Source: Pseudooceanicola endophyticus
Lineage (GTDB): Bacteria > Pseudomonadota > Alphaproteobacteria > Rhodobacterales > Rhodobacteraceae
NCBI RefSeq assembly: GCF_018760365.1
Contig: NZ_JAHIAB010000002.1
Location: forward strand, 124,001 to 188,000
Length of the DNA: 64,000 nucleotides
Reading direction: 5' to 3'
Shown: in pieces, positions 25,477-34,192 of the stretch
Numbering within the stretch: the first letter of the stretch is position 1
How the letters are laid out: each line of letters begins with the position of its first letter
Notes under the pieces: generated by a model
Told to the model about the DNA's origin: nothing
Databases searched by the model: none
The model's input: the letters and a program-made list of their open reading frames with translations, nothing else
Made by a program: the position numbers and the translations under genes

Positions 25477-26559
25477 ATGTTGTATTGGCTGACCGCCCTC
25501 AGCGATGGCGGCGACGTCTTCAACCTTTTCAGATACATCACGTTTCGAGCGGGCGGGGCCTTCCTGACCGCGCTGATCTTCGGCTTCCTCTTCGGCCGGC
25601 CCCTGATCAACGTGCTGCGCAAGACGCAGGGCAAGGGCCAGCCGATCCGCACCGACGGCCCCGAGGGGCATTTCGTCAAGGCGGGCACGCCGACCATGGG
25701 CGGTCTGCTGATCGTTGGCGCGCTGACGGTGGCGACGCTGCTCTGGGCGCGGCTCGACAATGGCTTCGTCTGGCTGGTGATGTTCGTGACGCTGTCCTTC
25801 GGGGCCATCGGCTTTGCCGATGACTGGGCCAAGGTGTCGAAGCAGAACACCAAGGGCGTCTCGGCGCGGATGCGGCTTCTGCTGGGCTTTGGCGTGGCGC
25901 TGATCGCCAGCCTCTGGGCCACCTGGCTGCACCCGGCGGACCTGCGCTTTGACCTGGCGGTGCCGGTGTTCAAGAACCTGCTGATCCATCTCAGCGTCTT
26001 CTTCATCCCCTTCGCGATGTTCGTCATCGTGGGGTCCGCCAATGCGGTGAACCTGACCGACGGCCTGGATGGCCTGGCCATCGTGCCGGTCATGGTGGCC
26101 TCGGGCACGCTGGGGATCATCGCCTACATGGTCGGCAACCTGACCTTCACCGACTACCTCGGGCTGCATTACGTTCCCGGCACCGGAGAGATCATCATCT
26201 TCGTCGCGGGGCTGATCGGTGGCGGCCTGGGCTTTCTTTGGTACAACGCCCCGCCCGCGGCGGTGTTCATGGGCGACACCGGGTCGCTGGCGCTTGGCGG
26301 CGCCCTTGGCGCCATCGCGGTGGCCACCAAGCACGAGGTCGTGCTGGCCATCGTCGGCGGCCTCTTCGTGGTCGAGGCGCTCTCGGTGATCATCCAGGTC
26401 CTCTACTTCAAGCGCACCGGCAAGCGGGTCTTCCTGATGGCGCCGATCCACCACCATTACGAGAAGAAGGGCTGGGCGGAGCCGACCATCGTGATCCGCT
26501 TCTGGATCATCTCGCTGATCCTGGCGATGATCGGCCTGGCGACGCTGAAACTGCGCTGA
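25477..26559 (+). CDS. mraY: Phospho-MurNAc-pentapeptide translocase (lipid I synthesis)
   Basis: The product is 360 residues with about ten membrane helices. Family motifs: [10 protein letters not shown] (about residue 70), IGFADDWAK (about residue 110, metal-binding aspartates), [13 protein letters not shown] (about residue 188) and the cytoplasmic loop [12 protein letters not shown] (about residue 322). MraY transfers phospho-MurNAc-pentapeptide from UDP to undecaprenyl phosphate at the inner membrane. It is the last dcw gene here: murD, ftsW and murG do not follow; instead a convergent acyl-CoA dehydrogenase gene ends 28 bases later. Confidence 0.97.
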   Translation: MLYWLTALSDGGDVFNLFRYITFRAGGAFLTALIFGFLFGRPLINVLRKTQGKGQPIRTDGPEGHFVKAGTPTMGGLLIVGALTVATLLWARLDNGFVWLVMFVTLSFGAIGFADDWAKVSKQNTKGVSARMRLLLGFGVALIASLWATWLHPADLRFDLAVPVFKNLLIHLSVFFIPFAMFVIVGSANAVNLTDGLDGLAIVPVMVASGTLGIIAYMVGNLTFTDYLGLHYVPGTGEIIIFVAGLIGGGLGFLWYNAPPAAVFMGDTGSLALGGALGAIAVATKHEVVLAIVGGLFVVEALSVIIQVLYFKRTGKRVFLMAPIHHHYEKKGWAEPTIVIRFWIISLILAMIGLATLKLR

Positions 26560-26587
26560 GATCCCGCGCAGGGACCCTTCGAGGCGA

Positions 26588-28207
26588 CTATTCGACGGGC
26601 GCGATCCTTGCCAGGATCGCGCCCGTATCGCATCCCGAGATCGCCCCGGCGATCCGCCCAGAACCACGCGCCAGGCGGGTGGCGACAAAGGCATCGGCCA
26701 CCGCGTCGCTGGAATGGCGGATCAGCAGCGCGCCCTGCAGCAGCAGCGCCAGGCTTTCGGCAAACCAGCGGGCCTCTGCCTCGGGCGGCAGGCCCGGCCA
26801 GCGGGTGCGGTGCGCCTTCAGCGCCGCGTCAAAGCGCCGGTCGGTGCCGGTGACGGATTGCAGTTCCGCATTCAGCATCTCTCCGGCCAGGGGTTCCTTG
26901 GCGAGGGTGCGCAGGATGTCGAGGCAGATCACGTTGCCCGACCCCTCCCAGATGCCGTTCAGCGGCGCCTCGCGGTAGAGCATCGGCAGGGGCGTGTCCT
27001 CCACATAGCCCATGCCGCCAAGCGCCTCCATGGCCTCGTAGATCACCAGCGGGGCGCGCTTGTTGTTGTGGTACTTGGCCAACGCCACGGCGATGCGGGC
27101 GAAGGTGCGGTGTTCGTCCGCCGTGCCGTCGAAATTGCGCGCGACCTTCAGCCCCAGTTTCAGCGCCGCCTCCCAGTCGAGCGCGAGGTCGGCCAGAACG
27201 GCGCGCATCAGCGGCTGGTCGATCAGCTGCTTCTGGAAGGCGCTGCGGTGGCTGGCCCAGTGATGCGCCTCGCTCAGGGCGGCGCGCATCAGGCCGGCGG
27301 GGGCCAGCGCGGTGTCGAGCCGGGTGTGATGGACCATCGACAGGATGGTGCGCACCCCGGCGCCCTCGTCCCCGACCCGGTAGGCCAGGGTATTGTCATA
27401 TTCGATCTCGGCCGAGGCATTGGAGCGGTTGCCGAGCTTGTCCTTCAGCCGCTGGATCAGGATCGGGTTGCGCCCGTGATCAAGCCAGCGCGGCACCAGG
27501 AAGCAGGTCAGCCCCTCGGGCGCCTGGGCCAGGGTCAGGAAACCGTCCGACATCGGCGCCGAGCAGAACCACTTGTGGCCCCTCAGGCGGTAGGCGTCGC
27601 CGTCGCGGGTGGCGGTGGTGGCATTGGCGCGCAGGTCCGATCCACCCTGCTTCTCGGTCATGGCCATTCCAAGGGTGATGGCGCGCTTGCCGGTCATTGG
27701 GGCGATGGCGGGATCCCAGGCGCGCACCTGCAGCTTTTCCAGCCAGGGGGCGAGGGCCGGGGTGGTGCGCAGGGCCGGGGTGGCGGCGTAGCTCATGGTC
27801 AGGGGGCAGCAATGGCCCGGCTCGACCTGGGAGGCGAGGTAGACCATGGCGGCATGGGTCACATGGCCGCCCGGGGCCTCTTCCCAGGGCAGGGCGGCGT
27901 AGCCGGCCTCGGCGCTGAGCTGCATGAAGCCGTGCCAGGCGGGGTGGAAGCGCACCTCGTCAAGACGCCGCCCGGCCCGGTCGAACAGGTGCAGTTCCGG
28001 CGGATGGCGGTTGGCGTCGCGGGCGGCTTCCTGCATCGCGGCGGTGCCGAGGGCGCGGGCATAGGGCTCGAGTGCCCCGGGCTGGCCACCATGGCGGGCG
28101 ATGGCCTGTCGCAGCACGATGTCCCCGGCCCAGAGATCGCGGTCCCCGGGGGCGGGGGGCTGGTTCGTCACCTCATGGGTGGCAAGATGGCTGAGCGGGC
28201 TGGTCAT
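26588..28207 (-). CDS. AidB-like acyl-CoA dehydrogenase family protein
   Basis: The product is 539 residues, longer than ordinary acyl-CoA dehydrogenases (about 380). It has the AidB-type N-terminus (THEVTNQPPAPGDRDLW, about residues 9-25), GMAMTEKQGGSDLRAN for FAD/substrate binding (about residue 180) and GGMGYVEDTPLPMLYREAPL with IWEGSGNV near residue 400, typical of this clade. AidB is a flavoprotein of the alkylation response that binds DNA through a C-terminal domain. Whether this homologue protects DNA or oxidises an acyl-CoA is unknown. The start at 28207 has GGAGGA upstream. It is flanked by a modular repeat on its 5' side. Confidence 0.85.
   Translation of the reverse strand: MTSPLSHLATHEVTNQPPAPGDRDLWAGDIVLRQAIARHGGQPGALEPYARALGTAAMQEAARDANRHPPELHLFDRAGRRLDEVRFHPAWHGFMQLSAEAGYAALPWEEAPGGHVTHAAMVYLASQVEPGHCCPLTMSYAATPALRTTPALAPWLEKLQVRAWDPAIAPMTGKRAITLGMAMTEKQGGSDLRANATTATRDGDAYRLRGHKWFCSAPMSDGFLTLAQAPEGLTCFLVPRWLDHGRNPILIQRLKDKLGNRSNASAEIEYDNTLAYRVGDEGAGVRTILSMVHHTRLDTALAPAGLMRAALSEAHHWASHRSAFQKQLIDQPLMRAVLADLALDWEAALKLGLKVARNFDGTADEHRTFARIAVALAKYHNNKRAPLVIYEAMEALGGMGYVEDTPLPMLYREAPLNGIWEGSGNVICLDILRTLAKEPLAGEMLNAELQSVTGTDRRFDAALKAHRTRWPGLPPEAEARWFAESLALLLQGALLIRHSSDAVADAFVATRLARGSGRIAGAISGCDTGAILARIAPVE
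26598..26625. terminator. Perfect 12-bp inverted repeat between convergent mraY and aidB-like genes
   Basis: GGGCGCGATCCT and AGGATCGCGCCC surround a TGCC loop. It overlaps the last codons of the minus-strand gene. It has no T-tract on either side, so it may act as a bidirectional transcript-end structure rather than a classic terminator. Confidence 0.45.
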
Positions 28208-28256
28208 GGCGGGTCCTCCCGTTACGTAAGCTACGCGCGGGAGGGCTGTCGGGGAA

Positions 28257-28320
28257 GGGGGCTCTGCCCCCTCCGGGGCCTCTGGCCCCGTCACCCCCGC
28301 CATATTTGGGGAAAGATGAA
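28257..28320 (+). repeat. Modular palindromic repeat, copy 4
   Basis: GGGGGGCTCTGCCCCC, then a CGGGGCC-TCT-GGCCCCG hairpin, then CACCCCCGCCATATTTGGGG ending in AAAGATGAA. It abuts the 3' end of the PHP gene (stop at 28323). Confidence 0.9.
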
Positions 28321-28322
28321 CC

Positions 28323-29249
28323 TCAGGCCGGGCGGTGGATCGGGTTCGACCAGGCGCGCCGGCTCGCGGCGTCGATCACCGTGACCCGCAGCCAGGGCGA
28401 ATTGGCAAAGCGGGTCAGGGGGATTTCGGCGCGCGTCAGGCTGTGGCCGTGATGGGCCACGGCGGCCGTGCCCCGGCCCTGGAGGATCACCGTGGCAACG
28501 GCCGAGCAGGCGACTTCGACATGGGTGTCGTGCAGGCGGACATCGCGCAGCTCGGGGCCCTGGCTGCTGTAGAAGGCGCCGTCCTTCAGCGCCGCCAGAA
28601 GCGCCTCGGGGGTGTTTTCGGGGGCCTTGACCATGACCCAGCCGCCGAAATGGTCGGGCTCGGAGAAATGCGCATCATCGGTGGCAATCAGGCTGAGGGC
28701 GCGCCCCTCGCCGAGCAGGAGGTCGGCAATCGCCGTGCCGTCGGGGCGGTCGCAGCCGGTGGCGCAGCCGTGGTTGTAGATCTCGACCGCATGGGCGGCC
28801 TCGATGCTGCGGGCGTCTTCCAGGGTCAGGCCGGACCATTGCGGATGGGCGATCGCCACGAAGGCCCCGGCGGCGCGGGCGCGCGCGGCGATCTGCGCGC
28901 CGCTTTCCTGGTCGGGAACGGGCGCGAAATCGGGGCTGTTGGAGGGGGCGAAACCGGGCGGCAGGCCGACGGCGAGGATGTGCCAGAGCTCTCCGTTCGC
29001 CATGGCGCCGGAATGCAGCTCGGCGCCGAGGAGGGTGGTGAAGCCGGGCGCGCGCAGTGCGGTGGTGTCGGTGATCGGGTATCCGAAGCGGCCGACGAAG
29101 TGATCGGTGAGGGCGAGGAAATCGTAGCCCTCGGCGCGGTAGCGGCGGCAGACCTCCTCCGGGGGCAGCACGCCGTCGGAGCGGGTCGAATGGGTGTGGA
29201 GATTGCCGCGCCAGAAGCGGCCGGGGCGGGAGAAGGCGGAAAGCTGCAT
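28323..29249 (-). CDS. PHP-domain metal-dependent phosphoesterase
   Basis: The product is 308 residues. The PHP metal site is clear: NLHTHSTRSDG (about residue 15), ALTDHFVG (about residue 42), AIAHPQWSG (about residue 124) and ATDDAHF (about residue 187). PHP proteins are trinuclear-metal phosphoesterases acting on small phosphorylated compounds or nucleic acids; TrpH/RNase AM-type enzymes share this core. The C-terminal 90 residues form a beta-rich add-on. The substrate cannot be predicted. The start at 29249 (MQLSAFSRPGRFWRGNLH) follows GAGGA; longer frames upstream are proline/arginine-rich and unconvincing. Confidence 0.85.
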   Translation of the reverse strand: MQLSAFSRPGRFWRGNLHTHSTRSDGVLPPEEVCRRYRAEGYDFLALTDHFVGRFGYPITDTTALRAPGFTTLLGAELHSGAMANGELWHILAVGLPPGFAPSNSPDFAPVPDQESGAQIAARARAAGAFVAIAHPQWSGLTLEDARSIEAAHAVEIYNHGCATGCDRPDGTAIADLLLGEGRALSLIATDDAHFSEPDHFGGWVMVKAPENTPEALLAALKDGAFYSSQGPELRDVRLHDTHVEVACSAVATVILQGRGTAAVAHHGHSLTRAEIPLTRFANSPWLRVTVIDAASRRAWSNPIHRPA

Positions 29250-29344
29250 CGGATCCTCGGGCTTTTGCGGGGCCTTGCTAGGCGCCCGGGGCGACAGTTT
29301 CATGACGGGCTTGCCTTTCGCAAGGGGGCGGCGGACAACGGGGC

Positions 29345-29905
29345 ATGAGATCCGTGGACCCGCTTGCACAGGCGCTGGCCGAGGGGCGCTGGAAGGCTGC
29401 CGAACAGATCCTGATGCGCGCCGCGAAGGCCCGTCGGGGCGGGGTGGGCGTGCTTTACAACCTGGGCAAGGTGATGATGGAGCAGGGCAAGTGGGCGCCG
29501 GCGCGGCTGTGGCTGCGCCGGGCACTCGCGGCAGAGCCCGGCCATGCCCATGCCTGGTTCGAACTGGGCCGGGTGGAGTTGCAGCTGAGCGATGCGCCGG
29601 CGGCGCGGCAGGCCTTTGCCCGGGTTGTGGCGCTGGATCCCGGGGATGGCGATGCGCGGCTGAACCTGGCGCGGCTGGCGCTGCGGGCGGGCGATTACGC
29701 GCAGGTGAGCGACGTGCTGGCGCCGCTGGCCGGGTCTTCGTCGGAGGTCGATGCCATGCGGGTGCGCGCGGCGGCCGAGCGGCGTACGCCCGAGGCCGGG
29801 GCGCTGGCGCAGGCGCTGTGGAACGGGGCGCGGCCCGGGGACCGGGCGGTGGCGATGCAGGCGATCACCCGGGCCTCCAAGGGGCGGCTGCCGCTCGATC
29901 TCTAG
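29345..29905 (+). CDS. TPR-repeat protein
   Basis: The product is 186 residues with three to four tetratricopeptide repeats (about residues 37-140; for example VLYNLGKVMMEQGKWAPARL and AWFELGRVELQLSDAPAARQ). There is no signal peptide, so it is probably cytoplasmic and a protein-protein adaptor. Its TAG stop overlaps the TAG stop of the opposite-strand gene through a shared CTAG (29902-29905). Function unknown. Confidence 0.8.
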   Translation: MRSVDPLAQALAEGRWKAAEQILMRAAKARRGGVGVLYNLGKVMMEQGKWAPARLWLRRALAAEPGHAHAWFELGRVELQLSDAPAARQAFARVVALDPGDGDARLNLARLALRAGDYAQVSDVLAPLAGSSSEVDAMRVRAAAERRTPEAGALAQALWNGARPGDRAVAMQAITRASKGRLPLDL

Positions 29906-30594
29906 TGGCGGTGGTGGCGCCGGTAGGTGCCGGGGGTTTCCGAAAGGGCCTCTTGCAGGGACGTGCTGGCCTGCACCTGCGCGCCGTTCATCGGCGCCAG
30001 GGTCAGGGCATCGGCGCCGCGCGGCACGGCGATGACCTGGGCCACCGGGGTGCCGGCGGGCAGCGTGCCGGCAAAGTCGCGGTCCTGCCAGAGCGCGGGG
30101 AAATGCACGTAGCCATCGCCGAAAAGATCGCAGTCGACCACGCCCGAGAGGGTGCGGAAGGGCAGGTCCTCGCGGTTCAGCGGATGGGTGAACAGCAGGG
30201 AGGTGCCGGGCGGCGTTTCCAGCGTCCAGAAGTTCATGAATTTCAGCACGCTGTTCACCGCCAGCTTCCAGGGCACGCCCTGCGCCTGTTCCGGCAGGTG
30301 CATCCCCACCGGCGCGCGCGAGATCCGGCTGTCGGGCAACACCGGCGGATCCCAGTCCCAGCTGACATGGCCGTCGGCAAAGTGCAGGTCGCAGGCCAGC
30401 GGCATCAGCACCCCCAGCGACAGCGCATCAAGGATCGGCGGGCAGTGTTTCAGCGTGCGCACGGCGGCGCCGCCAAGCGCCGGGGCGGCGACCTCTGAGG
30501 GCATCTCGCGCAGCCAGCCGGGCAGGGCGCGGGCGGCGGGCACGGGTTTGGGCAGCAGGGCTTCCAGGGCGGGGTGGCAGCGGGCGGTGATCAT
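29902..30594 (-). CDS. Conserved protein of unknown function at the end of an ABC transporter operon
   Basis: The product is 230 residues, with no membrane helix or signal. WLREMPSEV (about residue 26), KFMNFWTLETPPGTSLLFTH (about residues 118-137) and FPALWQDRDFAGTLPAGTPV stand out as conserved-looking blocks, similar in style to the DUF6065 family, though I am not certain of that name. It follows the PotC-type permease gene by 7 bases on the same strand, so it is probably co-transcribed with the transporter. A beta-sandwich or cupin-like fold is possible but not shown. Confidence 0.7.
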   Translation of the reverse strand: MITARCHPALEALLPKPVPAARALPGWLREMPSEVAAPALGGAAVRTLKHCPPILDALSLGVLMPLACDLHFADGHVSWDWDPPVLPDSRISRAPVGMHLPEQAQGVPWKLAVNSVLKFMNFWTLETPPGTSLLFTHPLNREDLPFRTLSGVVDCDLFGDGYVHFPALWQDRDFAGTLPAGTPVAQVIAVPRGADALTLAPMNGAQVQASTSLQEALSETPGTYRRHHRH

Positions 30595-30601
30595 GGCGCG
30601 A

Positions 30602-31435
30602 TCATGGCCGCCGTTTCTCCCGTTGCAAGAGGAAGGTATGGGCCAGCGCCGCCGCGATGGTGATCACGATGATGGCACTGCCGACGGCGTTGATCACCGG
30701 GGGGTGGCCGTTGGGGTTGCGCCCCATGGCGCCGATCTCCGTTGCCAGCGTGCAGGAGCCGCCCTTGGCGAACATCGTGGTGTTGTAATTCTCCAGCGAG
30801 GCCATCAGCGCGATCACCGCCGCCGAGATCAGCGCGGGCGCGAGATAGGGCAGGGTCAGGCGGCGGAACACCCGCGCGGGGCTGGCGCCCAGGTCCAGCG
30901 CGGCTTCCTCCAGTTCGATCGGCTGGCGTTGCAGGCGCGCCATCAGGATCAGCATCGGGTAGCCGGCGATGAAGGTGGTCTGCGCCATGATGATGGTGAA
31001 AAGCCCGGCGTTGATGCCCAGCCGCCCCCAGAACACCAGCGCCGAGAGGCCCAGCACCACCCCCGGCGCCAGCATCGGCGACAGCAGCACCCACCACAGC
31101 ACGCCGTTGGCCCGCGACTTCCAGCGTGTCAGCAGCACCGCACCCGCCAGTCCCAGCAGCAGCGACAGCGGCACCACGGCGCCCGCCACCTTCAGCGAAT
31201 TGCCGAAGCAGCCGACAAAGCGGTCCCGGTCGAGGCTGCGCAGCACGCTGTCGGCGCGCAGCTGGTCCTCGGGCATCCAGAAGAACTCGTACCACTTGAA
31301 GGTCAGCCCGTGCCATTCGGTGACCGAGGGCGGCGAGGTGTCGTTGAACGAACTGACGATCATCAGCAGCAGGGGGCCGAACATGAAGACCAGGAAGGCC
31401 CAGGTGTAAAGGCTCAGCAGCCGGTTCGCGCTCAT
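30602..31435 (-). CDS. ABC transporter permease, spermidine/putrescine type (PotC-like)
   Basis: The product is 277 residues with six predicted helices. The EAA loop that contacts the ATPase is ELEEAALDLGASPARVFRRL (about residues 172-191). It belongs to the PotC/PotI group of binding-protein-dependent permeases in the inner membrane. A 50-residue periplasmic stretch after helix 1 contains two Cys-free aromatic segments (WHGLTFKWYEFFW). It pairs with the larger permease encoded just upstream. The substrate is presumably a polyamine or related compound. Confidence 0.88.
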   Translation of the reverse strand: MSANRLLSLYTWAFLVFMFGPLLLMIVSSFNDTSPPSVTEWHGLTFKWYEFFWMPEDQLRADSVLRSLDRDRFVGCFGNSLKVAGAVVPLSLLLGLAGAVLLTRWKSRANGVLWWVLLSPMLAPGVVLGLSALVFWGRLGINAGLFTIIMAQTTFIAGYPMLILMARLQRQPIELEEAALDLGASPARVFRRLTLPYLAPALISAAVIALMASLENYNTTMFAKGGSCTLATEIGAMGRNPNGHPPVINAVGSAIIVITIAAALAHTFLLQREKRRP

Positions 31436-31529
31436 CTGGCGGCTCCCTTGGGACGGGGGGCAGGGACGGCGCAGCCGTCCCCGGACGCGGCCGAGCGGCC
31501 CGCGGGGCCCGAGGGCGCGGCCCGCCCCC

Positions 31530-32951
31530 TCATTGCACCCTCGCGAAATCTTTCAGGCGGGTGCGCATCAGCCACATGAACAGCGCCACCAGCGCAAAGC
31601 ACAGCGCCGTGTAGCCGAAACTGTAGGCCGCCCCGACATTGGAATTCTCGCTTTCGAAGAACTTGTTGTAGATCGTCTGGCTGAACCATTCCGCCTGCAG
31701 CCCCCGGCTGATGATCCGGGGCACCGAAAACGCCCCCGCGCTCAGCATGAAGGTGGCGATGCAGCCGACCGCGATGCCGGGCTTGGCATGGGGGATGATC
31801 ACCCGCCAGTGCACCCGCCAGGGCCGCGCGCCCAGGTCGCGTGCCGCCTCGATCTGGTTGCGGTCCAGCGTCGCCATGACATTGTAGATCGGGAAGACCA
31901 TGAACAGCACGTAGGTATAGACGATGACCACGAAGATCGTCGCCGGGAAACGCTTGAAGGGGATCGGATCGCGGATCAGCCCGGCCCATTCCAGGACCGA
32001 GTTGATCAGCCCCTGGGTGTCGATGATCGTGGTCCAGGCATAGACCCGCATCAGCTCGACGATGGCATAGGGGATGATCAGCCCGACGAACAGCCAGACC
32101 GCCTGGCGCGGCGGGCTCGCCAGGGCGACCTTGTAGGCAATGGGATAGCACAGCACCAGCGCCAGCGCCGTGGCACAGAGCGCGAAGAAGATCGTGCGCA
32201 CCAGCGTCACCAGCCCCAGCCGCTCGTAGGTCTGCCCGTCCAGTTCAAAGCGCAGCCCGGCCAGGTCCAGCAGCCGGTTGCCGATGGCCCGGTCCTCGAC
32301 GGCCTTCTGCGCGGCATTCATCGGGATCAGCCGGGGCGCGGCCAGGGTCTCGAAATTCGACAGCGTGTAGGGAAAGGCCTCGGCCTCCCGGCGGCGCAGC
32401 TCTGCCGTCAGGGCCTCGGCCGCCACCTGCACCGCCTGCGCAGAGGCGATCTGCGCCGGGACCGGGGCGGCGGGATCGACCGACAACGCCTCGATCCCAT
32501 AGAGCGTATCAAGGAATTCCGGCGGCGCACCGCTGTCGCGCACCAGCTGGCGATGGGTGGTCGCGCGGGCGCATTGCAGTACCTGGGGGGCTGCATTGCG
32601 TGCCGCCGCAGGCCCGCCCATCGAGGGGATCGCCATGCCCCCCGCCGTCGGCCCCCCCAGGGAGGGCACGGCCATGCCGCCCGCCGACGGACTCGACATC
32701 GAGGGCACCGCCAGCCCCCCCGAGGGCGCCGGCGCGGGGGCCGCCTGCGCCTTCAGCACCGAGATGCAGGTCTGCGCGTCGCGCCCGACCTGCAGCGCGA
32801 TGGAACTGTCCAGCTGCCGCTTCGGCGGCGTTACTGCGCGCTCCAGCATGGTCAGCTGCGGCAGCAGGATCAGCACCAGACCCCAGGCCAGGGCGGCGGC
32901 GAAGAACAGCGCGGTCAGCCCGGCGCCATAGCCCCTCAGCAGCCCCCTCAT
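31530..32951 (-). CDS. ABC transporter permease with large periplasmic insertion (PotB-like)
   Basis: The product is 473 residues, about 180 more than usual PotB. Helix 1 (residues 13-32) is followed by a roughly 210-residue periplasmic region, then five more helices with the EAA loop EAARDLGARPWRVHWRVIIP (about residue 366). The insertion carries three 13-residue tandem repeats of GG-aliphatic-A-aliphatic-PS-aliphatic at residues 78-116 (GGLAVPSMSSPSA and two variants), then a helical domain. The function of the insertion is unknown; it could contact the binding protein or the cell wall. It overlaps the ATPase gene by 4 bases and is followed 94 bases later by the second permease. Confidence 0.88.
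   Translation of the reverse strand: MRGLLRGYGAGLTALFFAAALAWGLVLILLPQLTMLERAVTPPKRQLDSSIALQVGRDAQTCISVLKAQAAPAPAPSGGLAVPSMSSPSAGGMAVPSLGGPTAGGMAIPSMGGPAAARNAAPQVLQCARATTHRQLVRDSGAPPEFLDTLYGIEALSVDPAAPVPAQIASAQAVQVAAEALTAELRRREAEAFPYTLSNFETLAAPRLIPMNAAQKAVEDRAIGNRLLDLAGLRFELDGQTYERLGLVTLVRTIFFALCATALALVLCYPIAYKVALASPPRQAVWLFVGLIIPYAIVELMRVYAWTTIIDTQGLINSVLEWAGLIRDPIPFKRFPATIFVVIVYTYVLFMVFPIYNVMATLDRNQIEAARDLGARPWRVHWRVIIPHAKPGIAVGCIATFMLSAGAFSVPRIISRGLQAEWFSQTIYNKFFESENSNVGAAYSFGYTALCFALVALFMWLMRTRLKDFARVQ
32604..32720 (-). repeat. Three 39-bp in-frame tandem repeats in the permease gene
   Basis: Residues 78-90, 91-103 and 104-116 of the permease are copies of a 13-residue unit ending in P-x-A. 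The DNA copies are diverged, indicating an old duplication maintained at protein level. Confidence 0.85.
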
Positions 32952-34063
32952 GGCGCGGCCATCTCGGGGCCGGTGCGCGCCATCGCCCCCTCGGGCAGGA
33001 TGACCGCGGCCTCGGGGGCAAAGCCCACCTGGGCCTCGGTGATCGCGGCGGGCGGCCCGCCGGCATTGACCTGCTGCACCACCAGCGCCTGTCCGGTCTC
33101 GGTGCGGAAGCCGTAGCTGATGTAGGGCCCCTCCAGGTCGCGCCGCTCCAGCCGGGCGCGGAAGGCATTGGCCAGCGGGCCGAAGCCCATCTGCTCGGGG
33201 CGCACGAACAGGATCGCCGGCGCGCCCATCGGCAGGCCCCGGGGGTTGCGCCCCAGAAGTTGCCCGGCGGCGGTCTCGATCCGGGCAAAGGGCCCGTCCA
33301 GCCCGGCGATCCGGCCCGGCAGGGCGTTGACCTCGCCCACGAAGCTGGCCACGAAGGCCGAGGTGGGATCGGAATAGATCTCGTCCCCGGTGCCGACCTG
33401 CTCGACCACCCCGGCATTCATCACCGCGATCCGGTCCGACATGGTCAGCGCCTCGCCCTGATCATGGGTGATGTAGAGGAAGGTCACCCCGGTCTTCTGC
33501 TGGATCGCGCGCAGTTCCGCGCGCATGTGCTGGCGCAGCTTCAGATCCAGCGCCGAAAGCGGCTCGTCCAGCAGCAGCACCGCAGGTTCCACCGCCAGCG
33601 CCCGGGCGATCGCCACCCGCTGGCGCTGCCCGCCCGACAGTTCCGAAGGCAGCTTGCCGCCCTGATCCCCAAGCGCCACCAGCGCCAGCAGTTCCTCGGC
33701 CCGCGCCCGGCGCCTGCGCTTCGACCAGCCGCGCGCCTCCAGCCCGAAGGCGACGTTTTCCCAGACCGGCATCAGCGGGAACAGCGCGAGGTTCTGGAAG
33801 ATCAGCGCCGTGGGTCGCCCGTTGGGCCCGATGCCGCGCTGGTCCGCCCCCCCGATCAGCACCCGCCCGGCGGTGGGCTCCACAAAGCCCGAAACGGTGC
33901 GCAGGATCGTCGTCTTGCCACAGCCCGAGGGCCCGAGGATCGAAAAGAACTCGCCCGCGCGGATCTCCAGGTCGGTGGGCTGCACGGCGGTGAACCCGTT
34001 GGGATAGGTCACCCCCATCCCCTCCAGCCGCACATCCTGCCCGCGCATTTCCAGCTTGCTCAT
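32948..34063 (-). CDS. ABC transporter ATP-binding protein, PotA type
   Basis: The product is 371 residues. Walker A GPSGCGKTTILR (about residue 46), signature LSGGQRQRVAIARAL (about residue 146), Walker B VLLLDEPLSALD (about residue 168) and the H-loop YITHDQGEA are all intact. A TOBE-type regulatory domain fills residues 250-371. It powers uptake through the two permeases. The start at 34063 (MSKLEMRGQD) follows GGGGAG; an upstream in-frame extension would run through a dispersed repeat and is rejected. It overlaps the next gene by 4 bases. Confidence 0.93.
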   Translation of the reverse strand: MSKLEMRGQDVRLEGMGVTYPNGFTAVQPTDLEIRAGEFFSILGPSGCGKTTILRTVSGFVEPTAGRVLIGGADQRGIGPNGRPTALIFQNLALFPLMPVWENVAFGLEARGWSKRRRRARAEELLALVALGDQGGKLPSELSGGQRQRVAIARALAVEPAVLLLDEPLSALDLKLRQHMRAELRAIQQKTGVTFLYITHDQGEALTMSDRIAVMNAGVVEQVGTGDEIYSDPTSAFVASFVGEVNALPGRIAGLDGPFARIETAAGQLLGRNPRGLPMGAPAILFVRPEQMGFGPLANAFRARLERRDLEGPYISYGFRTETGQALVVQQVNAGGPPAAITEAQVGFAPEAAVILPEGAMARTGPEMAAP

Positions 34064-34089
34064 GCTCCCCGCCCGCAGGGCTCCGCCTG

Positions 34090-34112
34090 CTTTCATCTTT
34101 CCAAAAATATGC
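34090..34112 (-). repeat. Modular palindromic repeat, partial copy 5
   Basis: Only the tail module is present (CTTTCATCTTTCCAAAAATATGC), 27 bases upstream of the ATPase start. The GC palindrome and variable hairpin modules are missing or degraded. Confidence 0.75.
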
Positions 34113-34147
34113 AAACGCGACGCCGCCACCGGCGCCACGCCGGGGAA

Positions 34148-34172
34148 GGGGCCGGCCATCGCCGCCGGCCCC
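34148..34172 (-). terminator. Hairpin after the binding-protein gene, probable attenuator
   Basis: GGGGCCGGC and GCCGGCCCC pair over 9 bp around a 7-base loop, 20 bases after the stop of the substrate-binding gene and before the ATPase gene, with only TTCCCC following. In such operons this kind of hairpin often raises the level of the binding protein over the membrane parts. Confidence 0.55.
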
Positions 34173-34192
34173 GCCCGTGATCCCGCGCAAGC

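Noticed and set aside
29902-29905. Shared CTAG stop codons of convergent genes as a possible annotation error
   Set aside because: Both genes have good starts and coding character to the end; overlap by four bases at a palindromic stop is a normal convergent arrangement.
34064-34159. N-terminal extension of the PotA-type ATPase
   Set aside because: The extension would be translated from a dispersed repeat and lacks a ribosome site; the start at 34063 has GGGGAG at the right distance.
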